64,000 bases of DNA from Marinifilum sp. D737 (lineage in GTDB: Bacteria > Bacteroidota > Bacteroidia > Bacteroidales > Marinifilaceae): assembly GCF_026672275.1 (NCBI RefSeq), contig NZ_JANQCD010000016.1, positions 1 through 64,000 of the forward strand, read 5' to 3'. A program made the translations under genes and the position numbers. The notes under the pieces were generated by a model. It was not told where the DNA came from. It did no database searches and saw only the letters and a program-made list of their open reading frames with translations. Of this stretch, positions 17,443 through 25,467 are shown piece after piece. The number at the start of each line of letters is the position of its first letter. The first letter of the stretch is position 1.

Positions 17443-17588
17443 TTCGTCACTGGTTGATTGGTCATTGGTCACTGGTCACTGGTTGATTGGTCATTGGTCA
17501 CTTGTCATTGGTTGAATCGTCACTCGTCACTTGGACTATTGACTATTGACTATTGACTACTGACTACTGACTACTGACTACTGACTAT
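17443..17588. repeat. heptamer-type repeat spacer (right of the four-helix gene)
   Basis: Runs of 7-bp units: TGGTCAC/TGGTTGA/TTGGTCA types to about 17515, then GACTATT x3 and GACTACT x4 up to the stop codon region of the export-protein gene. It contains the right copy (17495-17545) of the 51-bp direct repeat. Confidence 0.9.
17495..17545. repeat. 51-bp direct repeat, right copy
   Basis: Identical over all 51 positions to 16993-17043. The centres are 502 bp apart, and the interval contains exactly the four-helix-bundle gene. Confidence 0.95.
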
Positions 17589-17589
17589 T

Positions 17590-20022
17590 TTATCTCGTTG
17601 CCACCGCTATTGCCGTAATCAAACTCGCCAATGTTGATGTGAAGGCCAGCCACTTGCTTGCGTTTGCAGCTTTGTCCACTTCTGGTTTTTCCGGAACGAT
17701 GATTTCACAGCCTGGTTCGATTCTTGGGAAGCGTCTTCCGAATAATCCGCCTTTTGTAGCTGCTGTTGTTCCGTTAGCATAGAGCACATATACCTTTCCT
17801 TTCTTGGCTCTTTGGGCAAAACCACCTGAGCTCATGATGTAATCTTTTGCTTTTTTCTTGTCCGTAAAGGTATGTGCCACCGGATTCAATACCGATCCTG
17901 AAACCATTACCGTTTGCAGTTTGGAAGGTACCATCAACTGATCCCCATCCAAAACTTGCAGATCTTCCACACAACCCGAATTCTTCATAATCTTTGGCAA
18001 ATCAATACCCACAATTTGATACTGTACCTTTTCTACCTCTTCGGCATTCATGGTGGTATCCTGTATGGCAATGGCCAGCTTTGCCTGGTATTCTGCTTCG
18101 CTCAATTCTATTCTTCTGCGCAAAGAGGCTCCTTTCACATAGGCTTCAGGGGTCAAACCTCCTGCCCTGCGAATGACATCAGATATTTTTTCATCCTTGC
18201 GGGTGATTCCATACTCTCCGGCATACTTTACTTCCCCCTGCACACTGGCTGTTCCCTGAGGGCGATATCCCGGTGCACGGCGAATGTATACCTTATCGAA
18301 AGCATTCAGAATAAAAGCTTCCCCTTCTGCATCCAGCTTCAGGTTGCGATCCAATCCATATTGATAGGTATGCAATAATGATTTGGTCAATTCTTTGGTT
18401 TCGTTGTAATCCAATACACGGCTTACTTCTACAGAGCTAACCTCTGCATTTTCAAGAAATCCACCTGCCTGGAAAATCAGGTCGGCAATTTTCATGTTCT
18501 CTGCCCAGGCATAGCTTCCCGGGAATTGTACTTCCCCAACAATTTCAACCGTACGCGCTTCGCGCAGATCGAAAATGGAAGAGATCTGAATTCGATCTTC
18601 ACGCTGCAAGAACACATCTGTCTTACCATTCAAGACTTCACGTGGTGAAAATGAGATGGCCTCCAGGCTTAAATCCTTTTGCTTGCGGGTAATTACCCCA
18701 CGCTCCATAAAGGCTTCCTCTTTCAGACCTTCTGCTTTTGCAATCAATTCAGAAAGCTTCATTCCTTCCAACAACTGGTAATCACCAGGACGATAGACTG
18801 CCCCTTCTATGCTGATTCGATTTTCGAAACGCTCTGTAATGGCACCTGCCTGAATGGAATCTCCATTCATCAATGTAATTTCACTGTATTGATCTGCAGT
18901 TACATCTACAAAACTCAAGGTGCGAGAATTGTTGCGATACAAATCCAAAGCATGGGTATAAGCCTTATCGGTAAAACCACCTGCGTAACGCAAAATGTCG
19001 GCTACCAATTCGCCATCTTTGGCCTCAAACAAACCGGTACGCTTGAATTCGCCCGCTACCTTAATGCGATTCACATATGGACGAACCATGATCACATCCT
19101 GATCACGCAATTGCACATTGTTTTGCGTTTTGCCATCAATTAAATATTCATATACATCAACCGAATTGATCACCTTTCCATCACGAATCAAATCGATTAC
19201 ACGGAAAGATCCATTTTCATTTGGTCCTCCTGCCAAATACAGGGCATTGAAAACAGAAGCGGTTGCCGGTAAAGCGTAGGTTCCTGGCAGGTTCACCTCC
19301 CCAATCACATTTACCTTCACTCCTTTTAATGCCCCCAGGCTCACATCGGCAAATGTATTGGGCTGATTCCCTTTCATGCCATTGTAGATGGAAATTAACC
19401 TGGATTTGATTTTTGCACTGGCTTTCGCAAAGCTCATTCCATATACATTGACCGGACCCAAGTCAGGAATCATAATGGCTCCATTTTTCTGAACCACTAA
19501 CATATATGATTGTTGAGATGCACCATAGACTGCAATATTCACTTCATCTCCTATTCCTAAGGCATAAGAATCTGAAACTGGAACATCTACATTGGGTGCA
19601 AAGCTTAAATTCTCTGAATTGAAAAAATGAAAACCAAAAATCTCCTTGTTTTTTTCCGTCGCTTCGAACTCCTTCTTCTCAGACAGCTCCTCTCTTTGCT
19701 CATCTGCAAACATGCTGGTATCTCGCAATGCATTGTTTTGATTGCCACCAAACTGATTCTTCATCTTGTACTCCCGAATGCGCTGAGTCATCTGATCGAT
19801 TTGCATTTGAGAAGCTCCCCGAGCACGAGCCAAAGCCATGGCTTCTTCCAGGCTCATCCCATTCTTCTCCATTTCGGAGATGATTCTTTCAATTTGCTTG
19901 TCGCTTAATGCATTTACATTTACCGTAGCCGGGTTGATATTCGTATTTTGTGCCTCTGCTCCCAGAGCAGCAAAAGCGAAGATCAATCCGAGGAAAAGAG
20001 TTTTTCGAAATAATCGAATCAT
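17590..20022 (-). CDS. Wza-like polysaccharide export protein with six SLBB-type repeats
   Basis: 810 residues, large compared with Wza (~380) but usual for Bacteroidota. A signal peptide ends at about residue 25 (FAALGAEAQ). A helical Gln/Met-rich region follows, then a Poly_export domain (~150-235; SDSYALGIGDEVNIAVYG). Six SLBB-like units can be recognised by their G-x-V...G-x-Y...AGG pattern, starting near VNVIGEVNLPG, IKVAGEFKRTG, ISIEGAVYRPG, VEIVGEVQFPG, ASVQGEVKYAG and VMVSGSVLNPV. A hydrophobic C-terminal helix (KWLAFTSTLASLITAIAVA) would form the outer-membrane part. It exports the polymer across the periplasm and outer membrane. It is the second gene of the locus. Confidence 0.92.
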   Translation of the reverse strand: MIRLFRKTLFLGLIFAFAALGAEAQNTNINPATVNVNALSDKQIERIISEMEKNGMSLEEAMALARARGASQMQIDQMTQRIREYKMKNQFGGNQNNALRDTSMFADEQREELSEKKEFEATEKNKEIFGFHFFNSENLSFAPNVDVPVSDSYALGIGDEVNIAVYGASQQSYMLVVQKNGAIMIPDLGPVNVYGMSFAKASAKIKSRLISIYNGMKGNQPNTFADVSLGALKGVKVNVIGEVNLPGTYALPATASVFNALYLAGGPNENGSFRVIDLIRDGKVINSVDVYEYLIDGKTQNNVQLRDQDVIMVRPYVNRIKVAGEFKRTGLFEAKDGELVADILRYAGGFTDKAYTHALDLYRNNSRTLSFVDVTADQYSEITLMNGDSIQAGAITERFENRISIEGAVYRPGDYQLLEGMKLSELIAKAEGLKEEAFMERGVITRKQKDLSLEAISFSPREVLNGKTDVFLQREDRIQISSIFDLREARTVEIVGEVQFPGSYAWAENMKIADLIFQAGGFLENAEVSSVEVSRVLDYNETKELTKSLLHTYQYGLDRNLKLDAEGEAFILNAFDKVYIRRAPGYRPQGTASVQGEVKYAGEYGITRKDEKISDVIRRAGGLTPEAYVKGASLRRRIELSEAEYQAKLAIAIQDTTMNAEEVEKVQYQIVGIDLPKIMKNSGCVEDLQVLDGDQLMVPSKLQTVMVSGSVLNPVAHTFTDKKKAKDYIMSSGGFAQRAKKGKVYVLYANGTTAATKGGLFGRRFPRIEPGCEIIVPEKPEVDKAANASKWLAFTSTLASLITAIAVATR

Positions 20023-20130
20023 AATTGTATTTTATTAAAATGCTTATGGTTTACACCTATTTATTCAATCTAGACCGTTTTGCTTTGATCAAACCCCACT
20101 TTTGTCTGATCAAAGATTTTTACAGTTGCG

Positions 20131-20138
20131 CAAAAATA
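20131..20138 (-). promoter_or_regulatory. candidate -7 element for the export-protein gene
   Basis: On the minus strand this reads TATTTTTG, a match to the Bacteroidota TAnnTTTG consensus, about 110 bp upstream of the start at 20022. I see no good -33 TTTG at the usual spacing, so this is tentative. Confidence 0.35.
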
Positions 20139-20281
20139 AAAAACTGTCGTCCAATTCCCTAATTTTTGAACCTGTATTATCTTATTTTTTTCTAACATAT
20201 TTTTCACACAAGAGTAAAATCCCAAAACTCAATCCTGAAAGCTTTCGGGACCAAAACCCAAGTTTAATGACCTAAACGCTG

Positions 20282-20320
20282 TGTTCAGTGAACAGTGATC
20301 AGTAAGCAGTAATTAGTATC
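20282..20320. repeat. degenerate heptamer run
   Basis: Consecutive 7-bp units CAGTGAA, CAGTGAT, CAGTAAG, CAGTAAT in non-coding DNA. Confidence 0.7.
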
Positions 20321-20552
20321 CCCTACATTCCGATAATTCGGAAGAGCATAAGGTCTGTTTCTTTTTTCTATTCCTCTTTTTACCCCTAAATCCCCTGAAG
20401 GGGACTTTCTTTCTGCATTAAACAAGCCACTTTAAAGTACAAAACGAAGCGTCTCATGACTAAAAGGAATAATTAAAGGGTAAACGTAGGACGAAATCCA
20501 ATCCAGTAAGCTTTCGGAATATAAAGTAGCTATGCGTTCCAAACCCTGCATA

Positions 20553-20610
20553 CCCATTCCACTTTTCCACCTTTCTACTTTTCTACTATTCTACCTTTTT
20601 ACTTTTTGAA
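20553..20610. repeat. octamer tandem array (CTTTTCTA type)
   Basis: Successive units CCATTCCA, CTTTTCCA, CCTTTCTA, CTTTTCTA, CTATTCTA. This is the reverse complement of the AGTAGAAN family seen at 1582 and 27580. Confidence 0.75.
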
Positions 20611-21010
20611 TTTTCTTCCGTTGCATGTAAACGATCTTCATTAATCAAGGGCATGTATTTGCGACGACATTTGCCTAAAACACATAGCTTGGGCTACATT
20701 CGCTTTGCTCATTTGCCCAAGGCTATAAAGATTACGCCCCCCTGGGGCTTTATTTACAATGACCATTCCCCTGTGAATCATTAACCATTCATAATTGAGA
20801 GAAATCCTTCTCCCTATTCTGAATGGTAGAGAGATGACTACAAAATTGGAATGCTAACTATTTACTTACTTCCTGAACTTTTCCATCATTCTACCTTTTC
20901 ACTTTTCTACTTTAATTTTAGCGTGTAATAGTAATAAGAATATCTCAATAAAAAAGCTGTCAAAAGTGTCAAGTTCGATTGCCTTCCAGATCCTTAACAT
21001 TTGAATAAAA

Positions 21011-21047
21011 CAAAAGCTGTTTTACACATGATGCAAAACAGCTTTTG
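21011..21047 (-). terminator. Rho-independent terminator of the dehydratase gene
   Basis: The stem CAAAAGCTGTTTT / AAAACAGCTTTTG has an 11-nt loop, just downstream of the stop at 21066, with a U-rich 3' side when read on the minus strand. It suggests the dehydratase gene can be transcribed separately from the rest of the locus. Confidence 0.85.
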
Positions 21048-21065
21048 ACTTATCTTTTTAGATGT

Positions 21066-23021
21066 TTAACTCAACATCTCTTTGATTTCTTCAGACAGGC
21101 TTTGCTTCCCAACCAACTTGGTTTTTGACACGAAACGTTTATCCAATTGCTCATAGATTGAGTTCATCGATTTAAACTCCGGCACTATGGCTTTCATGTG
21201 AGCTACAATCTTGAAATTATCGTTACTTTCCAACAATTCATAAAACTGCTCAATCAGCAACTGCACCTCTGCCAATTCATACTCTCTCACCTTAGCGACC
21301 ATAATGCGAGGATGCTTGGTTGGAATGGTATTTTCTTTTACATTCAGCAACTCCTCGTATAATTTCTCACCAGGCCTTAAACCTGTAAATTGAACCTGAA
21401 TATCTTCTCCCAATTTCAATCCACTTAATTTGATCATCTTATAGGCCAAATCTGCAATCTTAACAGATCTCCCCATATCAAAAATAAAAATCTTCCCTCC
21501 GGAACCAATTGCTCCAGCCTGCATCACCAACTGACAAGCCTCCGGAATGGTCATAAAATACCTGGTAATTTCAGGGTGAGTAACCGTAATTGGCCCTCCT
21601 TTATCGATTTGAGCTTTAAATCTTGGAATCACCGATCCGTTCGATCCCAAAACATTACCAAAACGCGTGGTAATAAAATGCGTAGGACATCCCGGATAAT
21701 TCAATGATTGTGTATATATCTCCGCGATTCTTTTCGATGCTCCCATCACATTGGTAGGATTCACCGCTTTATCCGTGGAAACCATCACAAACCTCTCCAC
21801 TCCAAATTCAAGAGAAAGATCGGCAATATTTTTTGTTCCCAACACATTTGTTTTAATCGCTTCGGAAGGATTGTTTTCCATCATGGGAACATGCTTGTAT
21901 GCCGCTGCATGATACACCAAATTGGGCTTATACACATCAAACATCCTTTGGGTTCTCTCCTTGTCGCGCACATCTCCAATTACAATTTCAGCATTGTAAA
22001 AATTCAACTCTTCTTTCAAAGACAGTTCAATATCATACAATGGAGATTCCGCCTGGTCGAACAAGACAATACATTTTGGAGAGAAACGTGCAACCTGACG
22101 AACCATCTCGGAACCGATAGATCCAGCAGCCCCTGTAACCAAAACAGTTTTTCCATTCACCTGCTCGTTGATCTGATCCCAATCGAGATTAATTGGATCG
22201 CGCTCCAATAAGTCCTCAATTTTAATGGCCCTAATTTGCTTCACACTCAATTCACCATTCACCCAACTTTCAAATTTAGGCACCTCCCAAACTTTTAAAT
22301 TGAATTCAAGACATTTCTCAACCACCTCGCTCTTTTGAGTATGCGTTAAATCTTTTTTGGCAATAATGACCTTATCTACCTCCTTGCGCTCAATCAGATC
22401 CTGCAAATCGGAAGTACTATAGATCTTCACATCCTCCAGTTTACTTCCCACCTTTTTATTATTGTGGTCGATAAATGCAACGATAGAACTATTTACTTCG
22501 CTACCACTATCCAAAGCATGCTTTGCCATGATCCCAAATTCATCACTTCCGTAAATCAATATGTTTTCACGAATCTTAGAGCGAGTTAAATACCTATAGT
22601 AAATAGCCTTGAATATGATACGACTACTGGTCATTAAAAAGACAACCGCAATGTATTCGATAATCAAAATTGAAAAAGGTACAATAAAGACACCATCCCT
22701 CGCCACATAACTTAACAAATTGAATAAGGTAAAGACTGCAGATCCTATGGAAACTACCACAAATATCCGTTCTGCATCTTTTGAACTTGTATACCTAACA
22801 ATTCCCGCATAAGTCCCTCCATATAAAAAAGTCAAAGCCCTTAACAATACAAACATGGGAATAATTACCTTTGCAGCATTCAAATGAATCTCTTCCAGAT
22901 TAAAATTAAAACGCAGAAGATAAGCAGCTGTAATCGAAACTAAACTAATGGCTAAATCGATCACAAAAACAATCCAACGTGGAGTTGTCTTATCAAAAAT
23001 GTTAATTTTAGGTAAAGTCAT
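21066..23021 (-). CDS. FlaA1/CapD/PglF-family membrane UDP-HexNAc 4,6-dehydratase
   Basis: 651 residues from the ATG at 23021; a TTG three codons upstream would give 654. Four N-terminal membrane helices (~17-140) are followed by a nucleotide-binding Rossmann domain (~153-250) and the catalytic SDR domain from ~290. That domain has GAAGSIGS (297-304), STDKA (415-419) and the MxxxK pair Met426/Lys430 in NPTNVMGASKR, where Met replaces the usual Tyr, as in PglF/WbpM. These enzymes turn UDP-GlcNAc into UDP-4-keto-6-deoxy-GlcNAc. The product would feed the DegT aminotransferase at 2921. First gene of the locus; it has its own terminator. Confidence 0.92.
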   Translation of the reverse strand: MTLPKINIFDKTTPRWIVFVIDLAISLVSITAAYLLRFNFNLEEIHLNAAKVIIPMFVLLRALTFLYGGTYAGIVRYTSSKDAERIFVVVSIGSAVFTLFNLLSYVARDGVFIVPFSILIIEYIAVVFLMTSSRIIFKAIYYRYLTRSKIRENILIYGSDEFGIMAKHALDSGSEVNSSIVAFIDHNNKKVGSKLEDVKIYSTSDLQDLIERKEVDKVIIAKKDLTHTQKSEVVEKCLEFNLKVWEVPKFESWVNGELSVKQIRAIKIEDLLERDPINLDWDQINEQVNGKTVLVTGAAGSIGSEMVRQVARFSPKCIVLFDQAESPLYDIELSLKEELNFYNAEIVIGDVRDKERTQRMFDVYKPNLVYHAAAYKHVPMMENNPSEAIKTNVLGTKNIADLSLEFGVERFVMVSTDKAVNPTNVMGASKRIAEIYTQSLNYPGCPTHFITTRFGNVLGSNGSVIPRFKAQIDKGGPITVTHPEITRYFMTIPEACQLVMQAGAIGSGGKIFIFDMGRSVKIADLAYKMIKLSGLKLGEDIQVQFTGLRPGEKLYEELLNVKENTIPTKHPRIMVAKVREYELAEVQLLIEQFYELLESNDNFKIVAHMKAIVPEFKSMNSIYEQLDKRFVSKTKLVGKQSLSEEIKEMLS

Positions 23022-23076
23022 AATAAACAATTTATAGTAGTATAAGTAGCATTATTAACTCGTATGGTCAACTTGA

Positions 23077-23107
23077 CAAAAGTACAGCCTTAATTTATCA
23101 AAAGCAA
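23077..23107 (-). promoter_or_regulatory. candidate sigma-70-type (Bacteroidota) promoter of the dehydratase gene
   Basis: On the minus strand: TTG (23107-23105), 20-nt spacer, then TACTTTTG (23084-23077), matching TTTG-N19/20-TAnnTTTG. The start codon lies ~55 bp downstream. Confidence 0.55.
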
Positions 23108-23108
23108 G

Positions 23109-23607
23109 TGTCAAACTTGTCATTATTTTTTTTTAATCAAAACTAAAAATCCCTTTACATTGATTTAGCATCCATTCATCATAGCCTAAGCCATTACTTT
23201 TCAGATGATAAATTACACAAACGGTTGCGTATTCATTTTACTTTTTTTTCAATTATTATACCGTATTATTCAAGCATTACCCTACACAGCTTTAAATAAT
23301 TATTTTAACAAACTATATTTGAAGTCTTTAGAAAAGTAGAATGGTAAAATAGTAGAAAAGTGTAATGAGTAATGAGTAATGAGTAATGAGTAATGAGTAA
23401 TGAGTAATGAGTAATGAGTAATGAGTAATGAGTAATGAGTAATGAGTAATGAGTAATGAGTATGCAAAGTTCGGAAATTGAATTTACAAAACGTAATTCG
23501 TAATTGACAATTCGTAATTTTATATCTCGAAGAGTCGGAACCAGCAAGCTGGCTTTATATCCCAGTAGCTTTAGAGTTTGCTTTGGGGATTTGAGATGAG
23601 CAGATAC
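23109..23607. other. non-coding region with a long heptamer array
   Basis: No gene seen between the dehydratase promoter and the rnpB terminator. It holds a short octamer run (~23331-23362, GTAGAA type), the TAATGAG array and short inverted TTCGTAATT/AATTACGAA-type segments around 23490-23520. Confidence 0.7.
23363..23460. repeat. perfect heptamer tandem array (TAATGAG x14)
   Basis: 98 bp made of exactly fourteen TAATGAG units without a mismatch. The lack of decay suggests recent expansion or continuing slippage. Confidence 0.97.
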
Positions 23608-23637
23608 AAAAAAACCACCTCAAAAGCTTGAGATGGT
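23608..23637 (-). terminator. Rho-independent terminator downstream of rnpB
   Basis: On the minus strand: ACCATCTCAA-GC-TTTTGAGGTGGT followed by a run of T. The stem has one G-U pair. It lies about 50 nt after the end of RNase P RNA. Confidence 0.8.
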
Positions 23638-23650
23638 ATTATTCATTGAT

Positions 23651-23668
23651 TCCCGATAGCTATCGGGA
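23651..23668. repeat. 18-bp perfect palindrome TCCCGATAGCTATCGGGA
   Basis: A variant of the TCCCGAAAGCTTTCGGGA palindrome found at 27419 and 27511, here between rnpB and its terminator. Confidence 0.8.
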
Positions 23669-23683
23669 TATTCATTGAAAATA

Positions 23684-24042
23684 AAGTGGCAAACCTATAA
23701 GCCGGGTCCTGTCCTCTTCAAAAGAGTTTCTATCATTTATCTTGAACATTTGTTGCCAAATGTCTCTAGCAATCTACCCCCCGACATCGGCCGAGTAAGC
23801 CTACAGCTGACGGTATACTTGATCTTGCAACACATAAGGTACACGGCTACCCATGTCACCACAGGTACCGGTGAGCTCTTACCTCACCTTTTCACCCTTA
23901 CACCAATAAATTGGAGCGGTTATTTTCTGCTCTACTACTAAAGCCTTTCGACTTTCTTCCAGTTAAGAAGTATGTTACTCTGCGTTGCCCGGACTTTCCT
24001 CTCTTTCTTGCGAAACAGCGATAGAACGGTTTGCCTGACGAC
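23684..24042 (-). ncRNA. rnpB: RNase P RNA (bacterial type A)
   Basis: About 359 nt on the minus strand. The 5' conserved core GAGGAAAGTCCGGGC is the complement of 23987-24001. The 3' conserved ACCCGGCTTATAGG is the complement of 23694-23707. The P1 helix is visible as GGCAAACC near the 5' end (24035-24028) pairing with GGTTTGCC near the 3' end (23695-23688). It encodes the catalytic subunit of RNase P, which matures tRNA 5' ends. The exact ends are approximate. An open frame across it is spurious. Confidence 0.95.
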
Positions 24043-24155
24043 AAAATTAATAATTAACAATGAGTAATTAATAATAGTATTAAAATATTTTTCGCACTCC
24101 AATGAATTAATAATTATTATTCATTATTAATTACTAATTATTAATTGTTTATAGT

Positions 24156-25298
24156 TTACAGTTTTACAATGAACGCATCCCTAAAGCCTTTCTTGCGCAC
24201 TTCGCGCAATTCGCGGCGGCAAACCCAGTAGTTGTCGTAGTTGCCTACAAAATAGCGATACAGTTTATCGTGCTGGTCATAGGATTGGCTTACATCTTCC
24301 AGCTTAAAGCGAGAGCTTTTTATCTTGTTCTTTCCGGCAAAAATTTGAATGGTATAATGAGCATCAGCTAAAGCATCAGGCTGATTTACAACTCTCTTGT
24401 TTTTACTTGGATCCTTCACGCCTGCTTTGGTAAACCCCAAATCGTGAAGTTTTTGAACTGCATTATCGGCTTCCTTTTTGTCGGCATATGGACCAATTTC
24501 GATATAGTAAATTGGGGATTTGGAGATCTTCAGACTTGACGACTCGTAGTAGTAGTCGACATATTCCTTGCCACGCATTTTGCGCCCCATATTGTATGAT
24601 CCTTCATGGGTCTTTTGGGCTTTTGTTGCCTTTTTGGCCTTGGAAACATTCACCAATTGCCCCTTGTTCATTACAAGCAATTCTGCATTGGCATACTTGC
24701 TCTTCACCTTATCATTTAGGTATTTTTCTGCATTGCCAACATCCTCAAACTTCCCTAACAAATAGTAGTACAAACCTTTCTGTTTGTGTACCTTCGGTTT
24801 TAAAGCTTTAAATTGATCTGCCGCTAAAATCTCTTTTGATTCTTTTAATTTAATGGTGTAGAAATAGGCATTTTCTACATCGGTCAATTTTGATATTGCG
24901 ATTTCAGCAGATTTCTTTTTTTGAACATTCTTATCTTGAGTGGTCGGTTCGATGATCCCCTCCAACTCTTCTTCCGAAAATTCTTCCAACAAATCAACAA
25001 CCCTTGCCTCGGCATATCCTATTTCTTTTATCTTATCGCTCAAGTCTTTTGCTTCATCCAAAGACTTGGTAATCCCTGAAATGTAATGAAAATCACCTTC
25101 CTCGCTACTCAACTCAATTACCCCCTCCAGGTTTTCAAAATAATCGGTGTAAACAGGATATTTGTATTTCGCAATTTCAACAGCATAAGAAGTACTGCCA
25201 GATGATGCTACATTAAAATTGAAATTTAAAACCGGTGAAAAGTAGCCGATGGTCCCAACCGATAAAACAAAACAGATGATAAAATAGATGTTTCTCAT
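24156..25298 (-). CDS. SPOR-domain-like protein, membrane-anchored or exported
   Basis: 380 residues from the ATG at 25298; an in-frame GTG 13 codons upstream gives 393. A hydrophobic N-terminal segment (RNIYFIICFVLSVGTIGYF) is a signal peptide or anchor. At least two segments have the SPOR pattern: PIYYIEIGPYADKKEADNAVQKLHDLGF and the C-terminal YTIQIFAGKNKI...YRYFVGNYDNYWVCRRELREVRKKGFRDAFIV. Similar repeats occur earlier (YFYTIKLKESKE, YYYLLGKFEDVGNAEKYL), so it may hold four. SPOR domains bind denuded peptidoglycan glycan strands. It lies next to the PorE-like gene, both being periplasmic cell-wall-binding proteins. Confidence 0.85.
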   Translation of the reverse strand: MRNIYFIICFVLSVGTIGYFSPVLNFNFNVASSGSTSYAVEIAKYKYPVYTDYFENLEGVIELSSEEGDFHYISGITKSLDEAKDLSDKIKEIGYAEARVVDLLEEFSEEELEGIIEPTTQDKNVQKKKSAEIAISKLTDVENAYFYTIKLKESKEILAADQFKALKPKVHKQKGLYYYLLGKFEDVGNAEKYLNDKVKSKYANAELLVMNKGQLVNVSKAKKATKAQKTHEGSYNMGRKMRGKEYVDYYYESSSLKISKSPIYYIEIGPYADKKEADNAVQKLHDLGFTKAGVKDPSKNKRVVNQPDALADAHYTIQIFAGKNKIKSSRFKLEDVSQSYDQHDKLYRYFVGNYDNYWVCRRELREVRKKGFRDAFIVKL

Positions 25299-25440
25299 AG
25301 TGCAAGATAGAATAGGGTACAGAGATAAATTGGACACAATATTCGTAGTAAATATAATAATTTTCGGATGATTCGCAATTAAGATTTTATATTAATACTG
25401 ATAAAAACCAAAACCCAAATTCCAAAAACCAAAACTCAAA

Positions 25441-25463
25441 CTCCCTGATAACTGATAACTGAC
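25441..25463. repeat. short heptamer run (CTGATAA)
   Basis: CTGATAA, CTGATAA, CTGACAA in the gap between the SPOR and PorE-like genes. Only three units, but the period again is 7. Confidence 0.6.
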
Positions 25464-25467
25464 AAAG

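Larger units (their letters stand above)
20023..21010. other. non-coding ~1-kb leader/intergenic region in the polysaccharide locus
   Basis: No gene seen. It holds a TATTTTTG-type -7 element on the minus strand (20131-20138), which could drive the export-protein gene with a ~100-nt leader. It also has a CCTGAAAGCTTTCGGG palindrome (20234-20249), heptamer units (~20282-20320: CAGTGAA, CAGTGAT, CAGTAAG, CAGTAAT), an octamer array (20553-20610; CTTTTCTA type) and a second short one (20880-20916). Confidence 0.65.

Noticed and set aside
16993-17545. The bracketed four-helix gene as part of an rRNA intervening sequence
   Set aside because: No rRNA sequence is present around it; the gene stands inside a polysaccharide operon.
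23305-23547. Minus-strand frame encoding a repeated ITHYSLL peptide
   Set aside because: It is a translation of the TAATGAG heptamer array; no start region or conserved part beyond the repeat.
23675-23941. Plus-strand open frame of 88 codons
   Set aside because: It lies over the RNase P RNA gene, whose conserved sequence explains the region.
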